Of a stretch of DNA of 64,000 nucleotides, positions 1 through 9,160 are shown in pieces. Position numbers and translations under genes: made by a program. The notes beneath the pieces are model-generated. The model was not told the DNA's origin. It saw only the letters and a program-made list of their open reading frames with translations, and searched no databases. Source of the stretch: JABJOR01 sp965603075 (GTDB lineage: Bacteria > Pseudomonadota > Alphaproteobacteria > Rhodospirillales > Casp-alpha2). Position 1 is the stretch's first letter. Every line of letters begins with the position of its first letter. The DNA is taken from contig CBFDBO010000016.1 in NCBI GenBank assembly GCA_965603075.1, positions 1-64,000 of the forward strand, read 5' to 3'.

Positions 1-24
1 CAGACCCTCTCTTAAATCAGACCG

Positions 25-216
25 TTGAGTGTTCCAATTTATATGATGACGGACAGTTGGGACGAAGCTGCTGGGTTCGGAATTACTCTTTGGTGTAAAG
101 AAGATATTCAGAACCTTATCAATAGATTAGAAAGTCCCCCGTCATTGCAAGAACTATACGACGGCGCTTTAGCTCTGATTCCAAAAAACAACAAAGACCA
201 AGAAAATTTGCTTTAA
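25..216 (+). CDS. Small hypothetical protein
   Basis: An open frame of 63 codons starts at TTG (25), with an ATG alternative at 43; an in-frame stop at 13-15 closes it upstream. I recognise no family. The product is acidic, with no membrane segment or signal peptide. It lies in the AT-rich strip left of the integrase, so if real it is probably cargo of the integrative element. I see no convincing Shine-Dalgarno sequence for either start, and the frame could equally be chance. Confidence 0.25.
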   Translation: MSVPIYMMTDSWDEAAGFGITLWCKEDIQNLINRLESPPSLQELYDGALALIPKNNKDQENLL

Positions 217-393
217 TCTTAATGCCTACTAAAAAATGAATATAACCATTGAATGGCGAGTATATAAACTCGTTTGATCTTTCTATTGTCAGGTATTCTC
301 TGTGATTGGTGTTTGAAGTAATATGGCTAATAGTTATGCAAAAAAAATTAATACTTAGATTTGGAATAAGAAAAACGTTATGACGTAAAATGA

Positions 394-1095
394 TTGATTA
401 AAGCCTATTATTCATACAGAACTTTAGTTGATGAGGAGCACATAGAAGAGGAATTATTCGTGGGAATATCAAACGTTAATCCAGAAATTACAGATCGAGT
501 TGTTATCACTATCGATAAACCTTTAGCAACATTTCAAGGAAGTAAAAAAAAGCAATTAGATATGCTTGAAGAGATTAGAAAACAATTCATAAATTGCAAG
601 TACATGATTACTTGTGATTTAGCTGTCCACTTCACTTTCTTTGTTAATGAACGGACCCGATATGAAACTCATCTATCCCAAGATGTGGATAATGTTATAA
701 AGCGAGCTTTGGATGCAATTTGTGGTCCACATGGAATATTGATCAATGATACTCAGGTGCAGTACGTTACTTCAAAATGGATAGATGATGAGGTGTCTTC
801 AACTGATTCTGAAATCATTATAGTACCAGATGAATATTCATTTATTGAAAAGGATAAACTTACGTTTGTAAAATTTCATAATAATCTATGCATTCCCTTG
901 TCAATCAAAGGAATGACTAAAGAACAAAAAGCACTATTTAGAAAATTTCTTGAAGAACTTTCTTTTAATCGTTCAGAATTAGAGAAACGAAACGCTGAGT
1001 ATAGAACAATAAGGAATATTATGCCCAGTCAACGTGTGTTTAATTCCGCAAAACTAAGTGGTTTTGATGTTATTAACGTTTGTGATTTAACTTAA
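394..1095 (+). CDS. RusA-like Holliday junction resolvase-type protein
   Basis: The 233-residue product carries a RusA-family signature around residues 97-125: DVDNVIKRALDAI, then a glycine loop, then NDTQV followed by a lysine further on. In RusA resolvases these Asp and Lys residues bind metal and cut four-way junctions in phage and prophage DNA. The remaining ~100 C-terminal residues match nothing I know and include a charged helical stretch. The frame opens directly after a stop, so TTG 394 is the first start; GTG 460 is the alternative. It converges on the integrase gene with a 4-base overlap. Codon use is very AT-rich compared with the housekeeping genes, which fits transfer. Family assignment is probable; activity is inferred. 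Confidence 0.55.
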   Translation: MIKAYYSYRTLVDEEHIEEELFVGISNVNPEITDRVVITIDKPLATFQGSKKKQLDMLEEIRKQFINCKYMITCDLAVHFTFFVNERTRYETHLSQDVDNVIKRALDAICGPHGILINDTQVQYVTSKWIDDEVSSTDSEIIIVPDEYSFIEKDKLTFVKFHNNLCIPLSIKGMTKEQKALFRKFLEELSFNRSELEKRNAEYRTIRNIMPSQRVFNSAKLSGFDVINVCDLT

Positions 1096-2816
1096 TAATT
1101 AATAGAGCTATTCTGATTCAAGTGTTTAAGATTCAAGCCTTCATATCTAATTTTGCATATATCATCATATAATGCATCGGCAGAATGGCCCTTGCCATAA
1201 CTTCGGCTAACTTTATTACCACGGCTCCAACCACATAGTTCTTCAGCTCGCTCCTCAGAGATGCCAGCTTCTCGTAATGCATCACGGAAATTATGGCGGA
1301 AGGAATGAAATGAAGTTGTGCCAGTTTTAATTTTTGTAGAATTGAGGAAAGTTATAAACCGTTTAGAGAAAAGAGAACTTACATAGCCATCTGAGGCAGC
1401 TTGAACTTCTGGAAATAAAAGCCTTTCATTTTTAGTTCTTTGACCATCAACAAACTCATTGAATCCTATATGTTCAAGTTCAGGATGAATAGGGACTGCA
1501 CGAACAGCGTTGGAGGTCTTGAGTGCCATATCTTTATGGACGTTGAAATATGGTGTACCAGCTTTTGATTTTGAGATATCACTGGGTGACAATTGTAAGA
1601 TTTCACCCATTCGTAATCCGCTATATAGAGCAATGAGGGGGAGCCAAAATCTACCCCTGCGAATTATATTATTTCCTTTTTTGGAGAACCCTCGTTCATC
1701 ATTAAGACACCCTGTATAAAGTGGAGCGTTAAATATAGCGTTCAGTTGTTCCTGAGAAAATGGGTCTCGGGTATTTTCATTTGAAGACTTCTCGCCTCTG
1801 GGTTTAAGTCCCTCCGCTGGATTTGAACTGATGTATTGTTCTTGCTTAAGCCAATTAAAGAATCGAACCATAAAACTCACGTAGCTTTCTTTAGTGCTGT
1901 AAGTCATATTCGAAACATTTTTTTGTTTTGCAATTTCGTTTAGAGGGATATTCTTATGATGAAGTGAAAACCGTGGGGGTAACTTTTCAATTAGGTCTCG
2001 AAAAGCTCTGCATTCTTCGCGAGATATTTCATGAACGAATGTCGTGCTACCAAAATGCTCAAGTAAAATATCTAAGAATGCTTTGCGTTTATTTTCAGTT
2101 TTAATTTGAAGGTTTTGTGATGAAATTACATCACTCCAAAATTCATCTTTAGCTTCTAACATAGTAAGATGGTTTGAACTGTCAGAAAAGTTCTGGAAAG
2201 TATCATCAAACCCATTTTCTGAAAAATCGTTATTAAGGTGCTTTCTCTTCCGTCTGGTAATATCTAGCAAAGCCCGACGAAGAAGGTCTCGAAACGACCT
2301 ATAAATTTCAATGGAATCTTTTGAGTAAGATAAGCCGTGTTCTTCCATCAGACTATCGGCGGCATTCCCAGTCCGTAATAGAGTGTCGTTATGGTTTAAT
2401 TTTTCAAATGTTAATTCATCCAAACTAAGTTCAGTATCAACAAATTCGATATCCTCTGCAGAAAGTTCTTCTGACTGTGGGATTTGATTTTCAATAGCCT
2501 CATACATTCTACTCCAATAACGCTGTGCTAGTCGTCGTGCGTCATTTTCAGTAAGAAGGCGAGTTCCTTTTTGAGGGGGGAGGGGTAAATCATTCGTATT
2601 AGATAATTCTCGCCTTTTTTCGGCAAATGCTGCGGCCCATTTACCAGCACAAATTTTAGCAAGTGCGGCGGCTTCTGAATAATCAGAAGTTTTAAGGCTC
2701 TCAGAAAACTCTACTCTATCGTTAAATGCTGATAGTAAGTCTTTAGGGATTCTCGTTCGATAACGATAAATGTTCCCACGCTTTGCCAGGCCATTGATTT
2801 TTCCCATGTCTTCCAT
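1092..2816 (-). CDS. Tyrosine recombinase/integrase of a tRNA-targeted element
   Basis: About 574 residues. The N-terminus (KRGNIYRYRTRIPKDL) resembles the DUF6538 domain that opens many proteobacterial genomic-island integrases. A core-binding region precedes the C-terminal catalytic domain, where the recombinase residues are visible: Arg in YSGLRMGEIL, the H-x-x-R box in FHSFRHNF, a Trp in CGWSRG at the second His/Trp position, and the nucleophile Tyr in SRSYGKG. The open frame extends to a TTG at 2873, but that sits in an inverted repeat; ATG 2816 or ATG 2807 is more likely, with 2816 chosen here. The gene begins about 90 bases from the 3' end of tRNA-Ala on the same strand, the classic int-next-to-tRNA arrangement, so it probably integrates the element into that tRNA. 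Confidence 0.9.
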   Translation of the reverse strand: MEDMGKINGLAKRGNIYRYRTRIPKDLLSAFNDRVEFSESLKTSDYSEAAALAKICAGKWAAAFAEKRRELSNTNDLPLPPQKGTRLLTENDARRLAQRYWSRMYEAIENQIPQSEELSAEDIEFVDTELSLDELTFEKLNHNDTLLRTGNAADSLMEEHGLSYSKDSIEIYRSFRDLLRRALLDITRRKRKHLNNDFSENGFDDTFQNFSDSSNHLTMLEAKDEFWSDVISSQNLQIKTENKRKAFLDILLEHFGSTTFVHEISREECRAFRDLIEKLPPRFSLHHKNIPLNEIAKQKNVSNMTYSTKESYVSFMVRFFNWLKQEQYISSNPAEGLKPRGEKSSNENTRDPFSQEQLNAIFNAPLYTGCLNDERGFSKKGNNIIRRGRFWLPLIALYSGLRMGEILQLSPSDISKSKAGTPYFNVHKDMALKTSNAVRAVPIHPELEHIGFNEFVDGQRTKNERLLFPEVQAASDGYVSSLFSKRFITFLNSTKIKTGTTSFHSFRHNFRDALREAGISEERAEELCGWSRGNKVSRSYGKGHSADALYDDICKIRYEGLNLKHLNQNSSINY

Positions 2817-2865
2817 TCCACATGTGTAACACTTTTGTGTAACGTTGTGAAGTAAAAGTCGTTGA

Positions 2866-2889
2866 GTTATCAATTAGTTATTTGATAAC
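2866..2889. repeat. Inverted repeat between integrase and tRNA
   Basis: GTTATCAA (2866-2873) and TTGATAAC (2882-2889) form a perfect 8-base inverted repeat with an 8-base spacer, in the ~90 bases between the integrase start and the tRNA 3' end. Two nearby copies of GTGTAAC (about 2824 and 2837) add to the repeat structure. Such repeats often serve as integrase arm or excisionase sites or as an operator for int; which applies here is inference. Confidence 0.4.
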
Positions 2890-2906
2890 AGATGCTTAGG
2901 AAAAAG

Positions 2907-2982
<76 letters not shown>

Positions 2983-3111
2983 TTAACTGGGTTGTCATTG
3001 TGTGTGAATTATCGTCAATGACAGTGGCGGGAAGATAAGGGACACGGCTTGTGTATGGCAAGCGAAAAAGTACCCTTTGTTCTTAATATTTTCCCTCAAT
3101 AAATCAGGAGA

Positions 3112-3480
3112 TCAGTTGTCGTCGCTGACGTCTGTTTCCATGTGTTCTTTAACTTCGCCCAAACCGTCGTCTTCGTCCAAATCGGATGTGTCTTCGATCA
3201 GATCATCTTCGTCTTCGTCATCATCATCGACGTCGAGAACGACATCTTCCAGACCGACGATTTCAATATCATCTTCTGTAGTGTCATCCGCCTTGGCTTC
3301 GGCCGCGACGGGGGCAGCAGCCCCTTTGGCTACAGCAGCAACAGGTCTTCTGGGTTTTGCTACTTGGATTTCAATTTCTGTATCGCAGCTCGGGCATGTT
3401 ACGGGCTGTTTTTTCATATCGTAAAAGCGAGCGTCGCATCCTGGGCACGTACGCTTGGTTCCCCATTTAGGATTTGCCAA
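3112..3480 (-). CDS. TIGR02300/FYDLN family zinc-ribbon acidic protein
   Basis: The 122-residue protein starts with a zinc-ribbon-like module (CPGC at about residues 12-15, CPSC at 30-33) containing the family hallmark RFYDMKK, close to the FYDLN motif. It then runs through a Pro/Ala linker into a very acidic Asp/Glu tail (long DDDDEDEDD-type stretches, residues ~70-122). The family is almost restricted to alphaproteobacteria and typically lies beside aroA, as here, transcribed divergently with about 236 bases between the two starts. Its function is unknown; the zinc site plus acidic tail suggests a nucleic-acid or protein-binding role, but that is inference. Confidence 0.9.
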   Translation of the reverse strand: MANPKWGTKRTCPGCDARFYDMKKQPVTCPSCDTEIEIQVAKPRRPVAAVAKGAAAPVAAEAKADDTTEDDIEIVGLEDVVLDVDDDDEDEDDLIEDTSDLDEDDGLGEVKEHMETDVSDDN

Positions 3481-3716
3481 GATTGTTGTCTCCTAAGATT
3501 AATTAATGTTAATTCACCCTATATAATCATACGGTGTGGTAGTTTTGCAAAGGCAATAGACATTTAAACGGCCTCTGTCAAAACTAAATATACAATTTTG
3601 GAAAGATTCTTGAGTTTATTTGGATTTATAGCCTTTATATTGCCCGAAATGGGCTCTCGCTATTGTATTTAGTACATCCGCTGTTAAAAAAGAGACCTTA
3701 CGAGAGGAAACTGCAA

Positions 3717-5090
3717 TTGAGCACTCTATTATCTAAAAAAAGCGCCCCCTTAAGCGGTGATGTCAACGTTCCCGGTGATAAATCGATTTCCCACCGCGCT
3801 CTTATGTTGGGTGGGCTGGCCATTGGCGAGACCACCATTGAAGGTTTGCTGGAAGGCGAAGATGTGCTGGCAACGGCCGAGGCCATGCGCCAAATGGGGG
3901 CGAACGTCACCCAACCGGAGCAACAAGGTGGCCTCTGGCGGGTCACCGGGCGCGGCGTAGGCGGTTTGTCCGAACCGGCAAACGTGCTCGACATGGGGAA
4001 TTCTGGGACCGCGGCGCGGTTGCTCATGGGGGTCATGGCGGCCCATCCTTTCAAAACGTTTTTCACGGGCGACCATTCGCTTAATAAACGCCCCATGGCG
4101 CGGATCACAAAACCGCTGGAACAAATGGGCGCCCAGTTTGCCGCCCGCTCCAAAGGCCGCATGCCGATTTGTGTTATGGGCAGCGATCAGTTGATCCCCA
4201 TTGAATACGAATTGCCGGTGGCATCGGCGCAAGTGAAATCCGCGGTATTATTTGCTGCCATGAATACCGCGGGCAAGACCACCGTTGTTGAACCTCATGC
4301 CTCGCGCGATCATTCCGAACGGATGTTGGTCCATTTTGGTGCCAGTGTTGAGACCAGCCCCATTCAAAGCGGTGGACGGTCCATCACCCTCACGGGTCAG
4401 CCGGAACTTACCGCCCAGCATGTGGTTGTACCGGGCGATATATCCTCAGCCGCCTTTCTGATTGTGGCGGCATTGATTGTCGAGGGCTCAGAGATCACCA
4501 TTCGCGGCGTGGGCATGAACCCGCTGCGGACCGGGCTGATCGATACGCTGGTCGACATGGGGGCGGACATAAAGCTTATCAACGAGCGCGATCAAGCCGG
4601 GGAGCCCGTCGCCGATCTGGTGGTGCGGGCATCGAAACTCAGCGGTATTGATGTACCGCCGGAACGCGCCCCGTCCATGATCGACGAATTCCCGGTTTTA
4701 TGTGTGGCGGCGGCGTGTGCAAGCGGTGTTACAAAAATGACCGGCATTGGCGAACTGCGGGTAAAAGAATGCGACAGATTAAATGCCATGGTCCGGGGCT
4801 TAACCGAGGCCGGGGTTAAGGTCGAAGAAGGCGAAGATTGGATGATTGTCCACGGCGCGGGCCGTGTCGAAGGTGCCGAAAGTACTGATGGTGCCGGAAA
4901 TTCGGATGGCAACATCCCCGAAGGCGGCGCCACGGTCGAGGTCGAATTGGACCATCGCATTGCCATGTCGTTTTTGGTGCTGGGGATGGCAAGCAAACAA
5001 TCCGTTCGTGTCGATGACGGCAGTCCCATTGCGACGAGCTTTCCGGGGTTTGTGGAATTGATGAACGGTTTGGGTGGCGATATTTCCTGA
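3717..5090 (+). CDS. aroA: 3-phosphoshikimate 1-carboxyvinyltransferase (EPSP synthase, class II-like)
   Basis: Transfers the enolpyruvyl group of PEP to shikimate 3-phosphate in the chorismate pathway. Visible motifs are GDKSISHRAL near the N-terminus, GNSGTAARL, SLNKRPMARI, ASAQVKSAVL, SRDHSERML, APSMIDEFPVL, RVKECDRL and LDHRIAMSFLVLG. GDKSISHR and SRDH-x-E-x-ML resemble class II enzymes, yet the loop that reads NAAT in the tolerant CP4 enzyme is NSGT here. A small Gly/Asp/Ser-rich insert lies between VHGAGRVEGAE and VEVELDHRI. The frame is open from TTG 3663, but TTG 3717 follows an AGAGGAAA Shine-Dalgarno at good distance and fits the family N-terminus. Its stop overlaps the next ATG by one base. 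Confidence 0.95.
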   Translation: MSTLLSKKSAPLSGDVNVPGDKSISHRALMLGGLAIGETTIEGLLEGEDVLATAEAMRQMGANVTQPEQQGGLWRVTGRGVGGLSEPANVLDMGNSGTAARLLMGVMAAHPFKTFFTGDHSLNKRPMARITKPLEQMGAQFAARSKGRMPICVMGSDQLIPIEYELPVASAQVKSAVLFAAMNTAGKTTVVEPHASRDHSERMLVHFGASVETSPIQSGGRSITLTGQPELTAQHVVVPGDISSAAFLIVAALIVEGSEITIRGVGMNPLRTGLIDTLVDMGADIKLINERDQAGEPVADLVVRASKLSGIDVPPERAPSMIDEFPVLCVAAACASGVTKMTGIGELRVKECDRLNAMVRGLTEAGVKVEEGEDWMIVHGAGRVEGAESTDGAGNSDGNIPEGGATVEVELDHRIAMSFLVLGMASKQSVRVDDGSPIATSFPGFVELMNGLGGDIS

Positions 5091-6277
5091 TGGCTGATTT
5101 GGATATCGCCAAGCTTCGATCCGAAACGCCGGGAACAGATTACAAAATTCATCTTAATAATGCGGGGGCCGGATTGATGGCGCGCCCCATTGTGGACGCG
5201 GTTCACGCCCATCTTGAATTAGAAGCGAGCATTGGCGGTTATGAGGCGGCGAACCAAATGGCCGCCCCGTTGCAAGGCGTTTATACATCCCTCGCCCGAT
5301 TGTTAAATGCGAAGCCTTCTGAAATTGCCATCATGGAAAATGCCACGGTGGCATGGGACCGGGCGTTTTATTCCATTGCGTTCAAGACGGGCGACCACAT
5401 CCTGACCTGTCAATCAGAGTACGGTGCGAATTATGTCGCGTACTTGCAAATGGCCAAACGGGTGGGGGTGATCATCAAGGTTATTCCCAATAATGCGTAC
5501 GGCGAGACCGATCCGGATGCTTTACGCTCCATGATCGAGGCAATCGGGGCGGAAAACATTAAGCTCATATCCATCACCCATATTCCAACCAATGGGGGGC
5601 TGGTTAATCCGGCGGCTGAAATCGGTCGGGTGGCAAATGCTTACGGTATTCTTTATTTGCTGGATGCGTGCCAAAGCGTGGGGCAAATGCCCATCGATGT
5701 TGAAGCCATTGGATGTGATATTCTCAGTGCGGCGGGTCGCAAGTTTCTACGGGGACCCCGCGGTACGGGGTTCCTCTACATGCGGCAAGGTTTATTAGAG
5801 ACCCTAGAGCCGACCATGATTGATCACTTCGCCGGGGTATGGGTTTCCAATGAGCATTATGAGCTTCGAGGCGACGCCCGGCGTTTTGAATTGTGGGAAA
5901 ACAATTATGCCACACGCATGGGGCTGGGGGTCGCCGTTGACTACGCGCTGGATTTAGGCTTGGAGGCGATCTACGCCCGGGCAAAAAAACTGGCGGATTA
6001 TTTGCGTAACGGATTGGGTGAAATACCGGGCCTAACCTTGTTCGATTTAGGCCGTGCGCCGTGCGCCATTGTTACGTTCGCGGTGGAGGATTGCGAGGCT
6101 CGGTTGATAGCTGAAAAGTTGTTGGCTCAAGACGTTAATGTCAGTGTCACCGATGGGTACAGTACCCGCCTTGATGCCACGGCGCGCGACCTTCCCGCCA
6201 TGGTGCGTCTGTCACCCCATTATTATAATAATCATGAAGAATTAAATACTGTAATCAGGTTAATCAAATCTACATGA
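5090..6277 (+). CDS. Class V aminotransferase (cysteine desulfurase/epimerase-like PLP enzyme)
   Basis: The 395-residue protein has the class V PLP fold: N-terminal NNAGAGLM, an Asp in LLDACQSVG (D192) that would hold the pyridine nitrogen, and the Schiff-base lysine K218 in AAGRKFLRGPRGTGFLY. The family includes cysteine desulfurases, isopenicillin N epimerase-like proteins and C-S lyases. No mobile catalytic-loop cysteine of the IscS/SufS kind is evident, so I would not call it a desulfurase. Translation is coupled to aroA (TGATG, one-base overlap). It sits between aroA and cmk, which are often direct neighbours in relatives. Substrate unknown. Confidence 0.8.
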   Translation: MADLDIAKLRSETPGTDYKIHLNNAGAGLMARPIVDAVHAHLELEASIGGYEAANQMAAPLQGVYTSLARLLNAKPSEIAIMENATVAWDRAFYSIAFKTGDHILTCQSEYGANYVAYLQMAKRVGVIIKVIPNNAYGETDPDALRSMIEAIGAENIKLISITHIPTNGGLVNPAAEIGRVANAYGILYLLDACQSVGQMPIDVEAIGCDILSAAGRKFLRGPRGTGFLYMRQGLLETLEPTMIDHFAGVWVSNEHYELRGDARRFELWENNYATRMGLGVAVDYALDLGLEAIYARAKKLADYLRNGLGEIPGLTLFDLGRAPCAIVTFAVEDCEARLIAEKLLAQDVNVSVTDGYSTRLDATARDLPAMVRLSPHYYNNHEELNTVIRLIKST

Positions 6278-6367
6278 AGGGTATTCTAGTTTCATCGAGT
6301 TTCTAAAATTGGAATTAAATTAATTCCAGTAGAACCTTGTACGCATACTTCTAAATGGGACTAAAAG

Positions 6368-6859
6368 ATGAATTTTTCTCGATTAACATTTTACTGTTCG
6401 GTAGTAGCAATATTTGTTTTCTTCGCGAGCCCCCTCAAAGCAGATGAAATCATTTTAACCGTAACGGGAAATACGGATCGTTCCGCTGCGGGCGCTGTTG
6501 AATTTACGCTTGAACAATTTGAAGCGCTGGGCCTCAGCAAAATTAAAACATCTACTCCATGGCATGAAGATGTTGTTGAGTTCGAAGGTGTTCCCGGTCA
6601 TGCGTTTATTAAATTTATGGGTTCTCATGGTACTGAAATAGATGCCATCGCCATCAATGATTATAAAGTGACTATTCCAATAATTGATTTGACAGAAAAT
6701 GGATTAATTTTTGCTACACGGAAAAATTCAACGCCTATGACCATACGTGAAAAGGGTCCGGTTTTTGCGATTTACCCTTTTGATTCACATGAAAAAATAA
6801 ATAATGATGTCTATTTCAGCCGCGCCATTTGGCAGATAAAATCTCTTCATTTTAAATAA
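6368..6859 (+). CDS. Secreted molybdopterin-oxidoreductase-like small protein (COG3915-like)
   Basis: A 163-residue protein with a Sec signal peptide (hydrophobic residues ~8-22, likely cleavage near SPLKA-DE). The mature part resembles the COG3915 group, a shortened relative of the sulfite-oxidase-type molybdopterin-binding domain: FTLEQFEALG, then FEGVPGHAFIKFMG, then IAINDYKVTIP and a C-terminal W-x-I-x-x-L. No cysteine is available as a molybdenum ligand, so a redox role is doubtful; a periplasmic ligand-binding role is possible. It is followed 22 bases later by a sensor kinase on the same strand, so it may feed a signal to it. Both the function and the link are inference. Confidence 0.6.
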   Translation: MNFSRLTFYCSVVAIFVFFASPLKADEIILTVTGNTDRSAAGAVEFTLEQFEALGLSKIKTSTPWHEDVVEFEGVPGHAFIKFMGSHGTEIDAIAINDYKVTIPIIDLTENGLIFATRKNSTPMTIREKGPVFAIYPFDSHEKINNDVYFSRAIWQIKSLHFK

Positions 6860-6881
6860 TCTATGATAGGCAATTTAAACC

Positions 6882-8282
6882 ATGAGCATGTTCGATTTAA
6901 TGAAGAAACGAAATCGATGGATCCTTTTGTCGTCAATCTTGGCCGTGCTAATAATTGCGGTATTCAGTTATATTACTGTTCGATACAAAGAATTATCTGA
7001 TTTCGAGCTTAAATTTCGTACTGCCTATGCCAGTGATGCGACGTGGGGGACAATACAGCTTGGTCAGGATGTTATGCGCTTTGAACTGACCTTGCATGAC
7101 TTGATCGGAAACCCGACAGAAGAGAACGTTAAAGCTCTATCGATTAGAAATGATCTACTGTATTCTAGAGTTGATGTTGTCTCTTTGGCCATAAGTAACA
7201 ATGCGGCTTATTCCACGAAATTTAAAAATAATGTGGTTCAGGAATTTGCGATCCTTCAAGGATCATATGATCGTATCGATGAATTAACGCAAAAATATAT
7301 TAAAACACAAACCTCGGATGATCTATTTGTGATTGAGAGGCTGTTGGACGAAATGGTCCCCAAGGCTGTTCAACTGGCATCAAAGCTGAATCAACATATC
7401 AAAAGTGCAAATTTTAAAATTCAAGAACGCACACTTCAAAATATGCAAGAATATCAGATTTTGTTAATGCTGATCTTTGTGGTGTTCCTGAGTTTCAGTG
7501 TCTTCTCATTATTGTTGTATAGAAAAGTGTACAACGTAAATTCAACGCTTGCCCTTACCGCCAAAGATCTAAATCGCGCCAATGATGCCAAGACCCATTT
7601 CATGTCATCCATGAGCCATGAGCTTAGAACGCCCTTAAACGCCATTATCGGTTTCACGCAAATTCTGGAAATGGGGAAGAACCAATATTTTGAATCACGA
7701 CGGGCGGAATACTGCGGGTATATTCTGAGCAGCGCCAATTTATTATTAAACCTGATCAATCAAATCCTTGATTTAGAAAAAATAGAAAGCGGTAAAGTCG
7801 AGTTTAATAACAATGACTTTGAATTAAACCCACTTCTAGACGATTGTTTTGAAATGAGCCGCCCGCTTGCAACTAAATACAAAGTTCAACTTGAAAACAA
7901 CAAATCCGTTGATTATTCCCTGTTTACCGATGATATGCGATTGCGCCAAATTCTGCTTAATTTCATTTCCAATGGCATAAAGTATAACCAACCCGGTGGT
8001 AAGGTCACTTTGAAATGCGCCCTCACCGACCATGGTTCGGTTCTTATATCTATTATTGATAATGGCTTGGGTATTCCGCAAGAAAAGCGATCGTTTTTAT
8101 TCCAGCCCTTTGAACGGTTGGGCCGAGAGGCACAAAACATTGAAGGAACAGGCATCGGCCTAAACATCAGTCATTCCATTGCAACCCATTTGGGTTATGA
8201 AATTGGATACACCCCCAACCCTACGGGGGGCAGTATCTTCTGGCTTGAAGTTCCCGAGGAGTCTGTGAAATCCGTACACTAA
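6882..8282 (+). CDS. Membrane sensor histidine kinase
   Basis: 466 residues. TM1 (about residues 13-33) and TM2 (about 193-213) enclose a ~160-residue helical periplasmic sensor domain. The cytoplasmic part has a HisKA domain (MSSMSHELRTPLNAIIGF) and an HATPase domain with N box (LRQILLNFISNGIKYN), G1 (IDNGLGIP) and G2 (GTGIGLNIS). There is little room for a HAMP domain. No response regulator lies nearby, so it is an orphan kinase. It is probably cotranscribed with the preceding secreted protein, which suggests that protein or its ligand as input. Base use is somewhat more AT-rich than aroA or cmk. Confidence 0.88.
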   Translation: MSMFDLMKKRNRWILLSSILAVLIIAVFSYITVRYKELSDFELKFRTAYASDATWGTIQLGQDVMRFELTLHDLIGNPTEENVKALSIRNDLLYSRVDVVSLAISNNAAYSTKFKNNVVQEFAILQGSYDRIDELTQKYIKTQTSDDLFVIERLLDEMVPKAVQLASKLNQHIKSANFKIQERTLQNMQEYQILLMLIFVVFLSFSVFSLLLYRKVYNVNSTLALTAKDLNRANDAKTHFMSSMSHELRTPLNAIIGFTQILEMGKNQYFESRRAEYCGYILSSANLLLNLINQILDLEKIESGKVEFNNNDFELNPLLDDCFEMSRPLATKYKVQLENNKSVDYSLFTDDMRLRQILLNFISNGIKYNQPGGKVTLKCALTDHGSVLISIIDNGLGIPQEKRSFLFQPFERLGREAQNIEGTGIGLNISHSIATHLGYEIGYTPNPTGGSIFWLEVPEESVKSVH

Positions 8283-8383
8283 TCGTGCGACAAGCTTCAT
8301 GCTACATACTTCTTGCCTCTTGGTATTGCAGCATTGATGTCTTATGATAAATCCTCAAATTTTTACTGAAACGGGAAAATACA

Positions 8384-9016
8384 ATGATTATCGCTGTGGA
8401 CGGTCCCGCCGGCGCGGGTAAAGGCTCTCTTTGTGGGGCGCTACAAGAACATTTTGGTTATGCAAAATTGGATACGGGGTTGTTGTACCGTGCGGTTGGC
8501 TTGAAGGTTATGCAAGCTGGCAATGACCCAGAGGACGCCGCCGCCGCCACCGCCGCCGCCGTCTCTTTACAATTCGATGAGCTCACCGACCCCCTGTTGC
8601 GCAGCGACGAAGCGGGCCAAGCCGCATCCAAGGTCGGGGCCATCCCCGGCGTGCGCGCCTCCCTGCTCGATTTCCAACGTGATTTCGCCAATAACCCCCC
8701 GGATGGCGCCAAAGGGGCAATACTGGATGGCCGCGATATCGGCACCGCGGTGTGCCCGGACGCGGAAATTAAGCTCTATATAACCGCCTCCACCGAAGTT
8801 CGCGCAAAAAGACGTTATAAAGAGTTGCTTCATCGGGGTCATAAGGCTATATATGCCACCGTTTTCGATGATATGAAAATGCGAGACGAACGTGATAGTG
8901 GACGCTCCACGGCACCCATGACAAAAGCAGACGATGCGTTTTTGCTGGATACCGACGAAATGGATATTTCACAGGTTGTCGCGGCGGCTCTAAAATTCAT
9001 AGATTCTAAAACATAA
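8384..9016 (+). CDS. cmk: Cytidylate kinase
   Basis: Phosphorylates CMP/dCMP with ATP in the cytoplasm. The 210-residue protein shows the P-loop GPAGAGKGS (6-14), the nucleotide-monophosphate site DTGLLYRA, the DGRDIGTAV motif and the lid Arg pair in RAKRRYKEL. Its length is normal. Residues ~50-62 are an alanine run encoded by a GCC-rich triplet repeat (8533-8562). It is followed 145 bases later by rpsA, the usual bacterial pair. Start ATG 8384 has an upstream ACGGGAAAA. Confidence 0.96.
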   Translation: MIIAVDGPAGAGKGSLCGALQEHFGYAKLDTGLLYRAVGLKVMQAGNDPEDAAAATAAAVSLQFDELTDPLLRSDEAGQAASKVGAIPGVRASLLDFQRDFANNPPDGAKGAILDGRDIGTAVCPDAEIKLYITASTEVRAKRRYKELLHRGHKAIYATVFDDMKMRDERDSGRSTAPMTKADDAFLLDTDEMDISQVVAAALKFIDSKT

Positions 9017-9160
9017 TCAAAGACTTAAGACAATTTAACCGGAACAAATCTTGTTTCACCCCGGAAGCGTAATAAAAACTCAGCGCTTCTTTAATTTTAA
9101 CTCCAAGACCACTGGAACCAACCAGTTGGCCGGAAAAGTGACCTAAAAGGACTATTACTT

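Noticed and set aside
3499..3512. CtrA-like box (two TTAA half-sites)
   Set aside because: Spacing is six bases, not the seven of the CtrA consensus; a similar near miss occurs at 13139-13152.
3077..3567. Ser-rich and Phe/Val-rich plus-strand frames
   Set aside because: They are antisense shadows of the acidic tail codons of the TIGR02300 protein.
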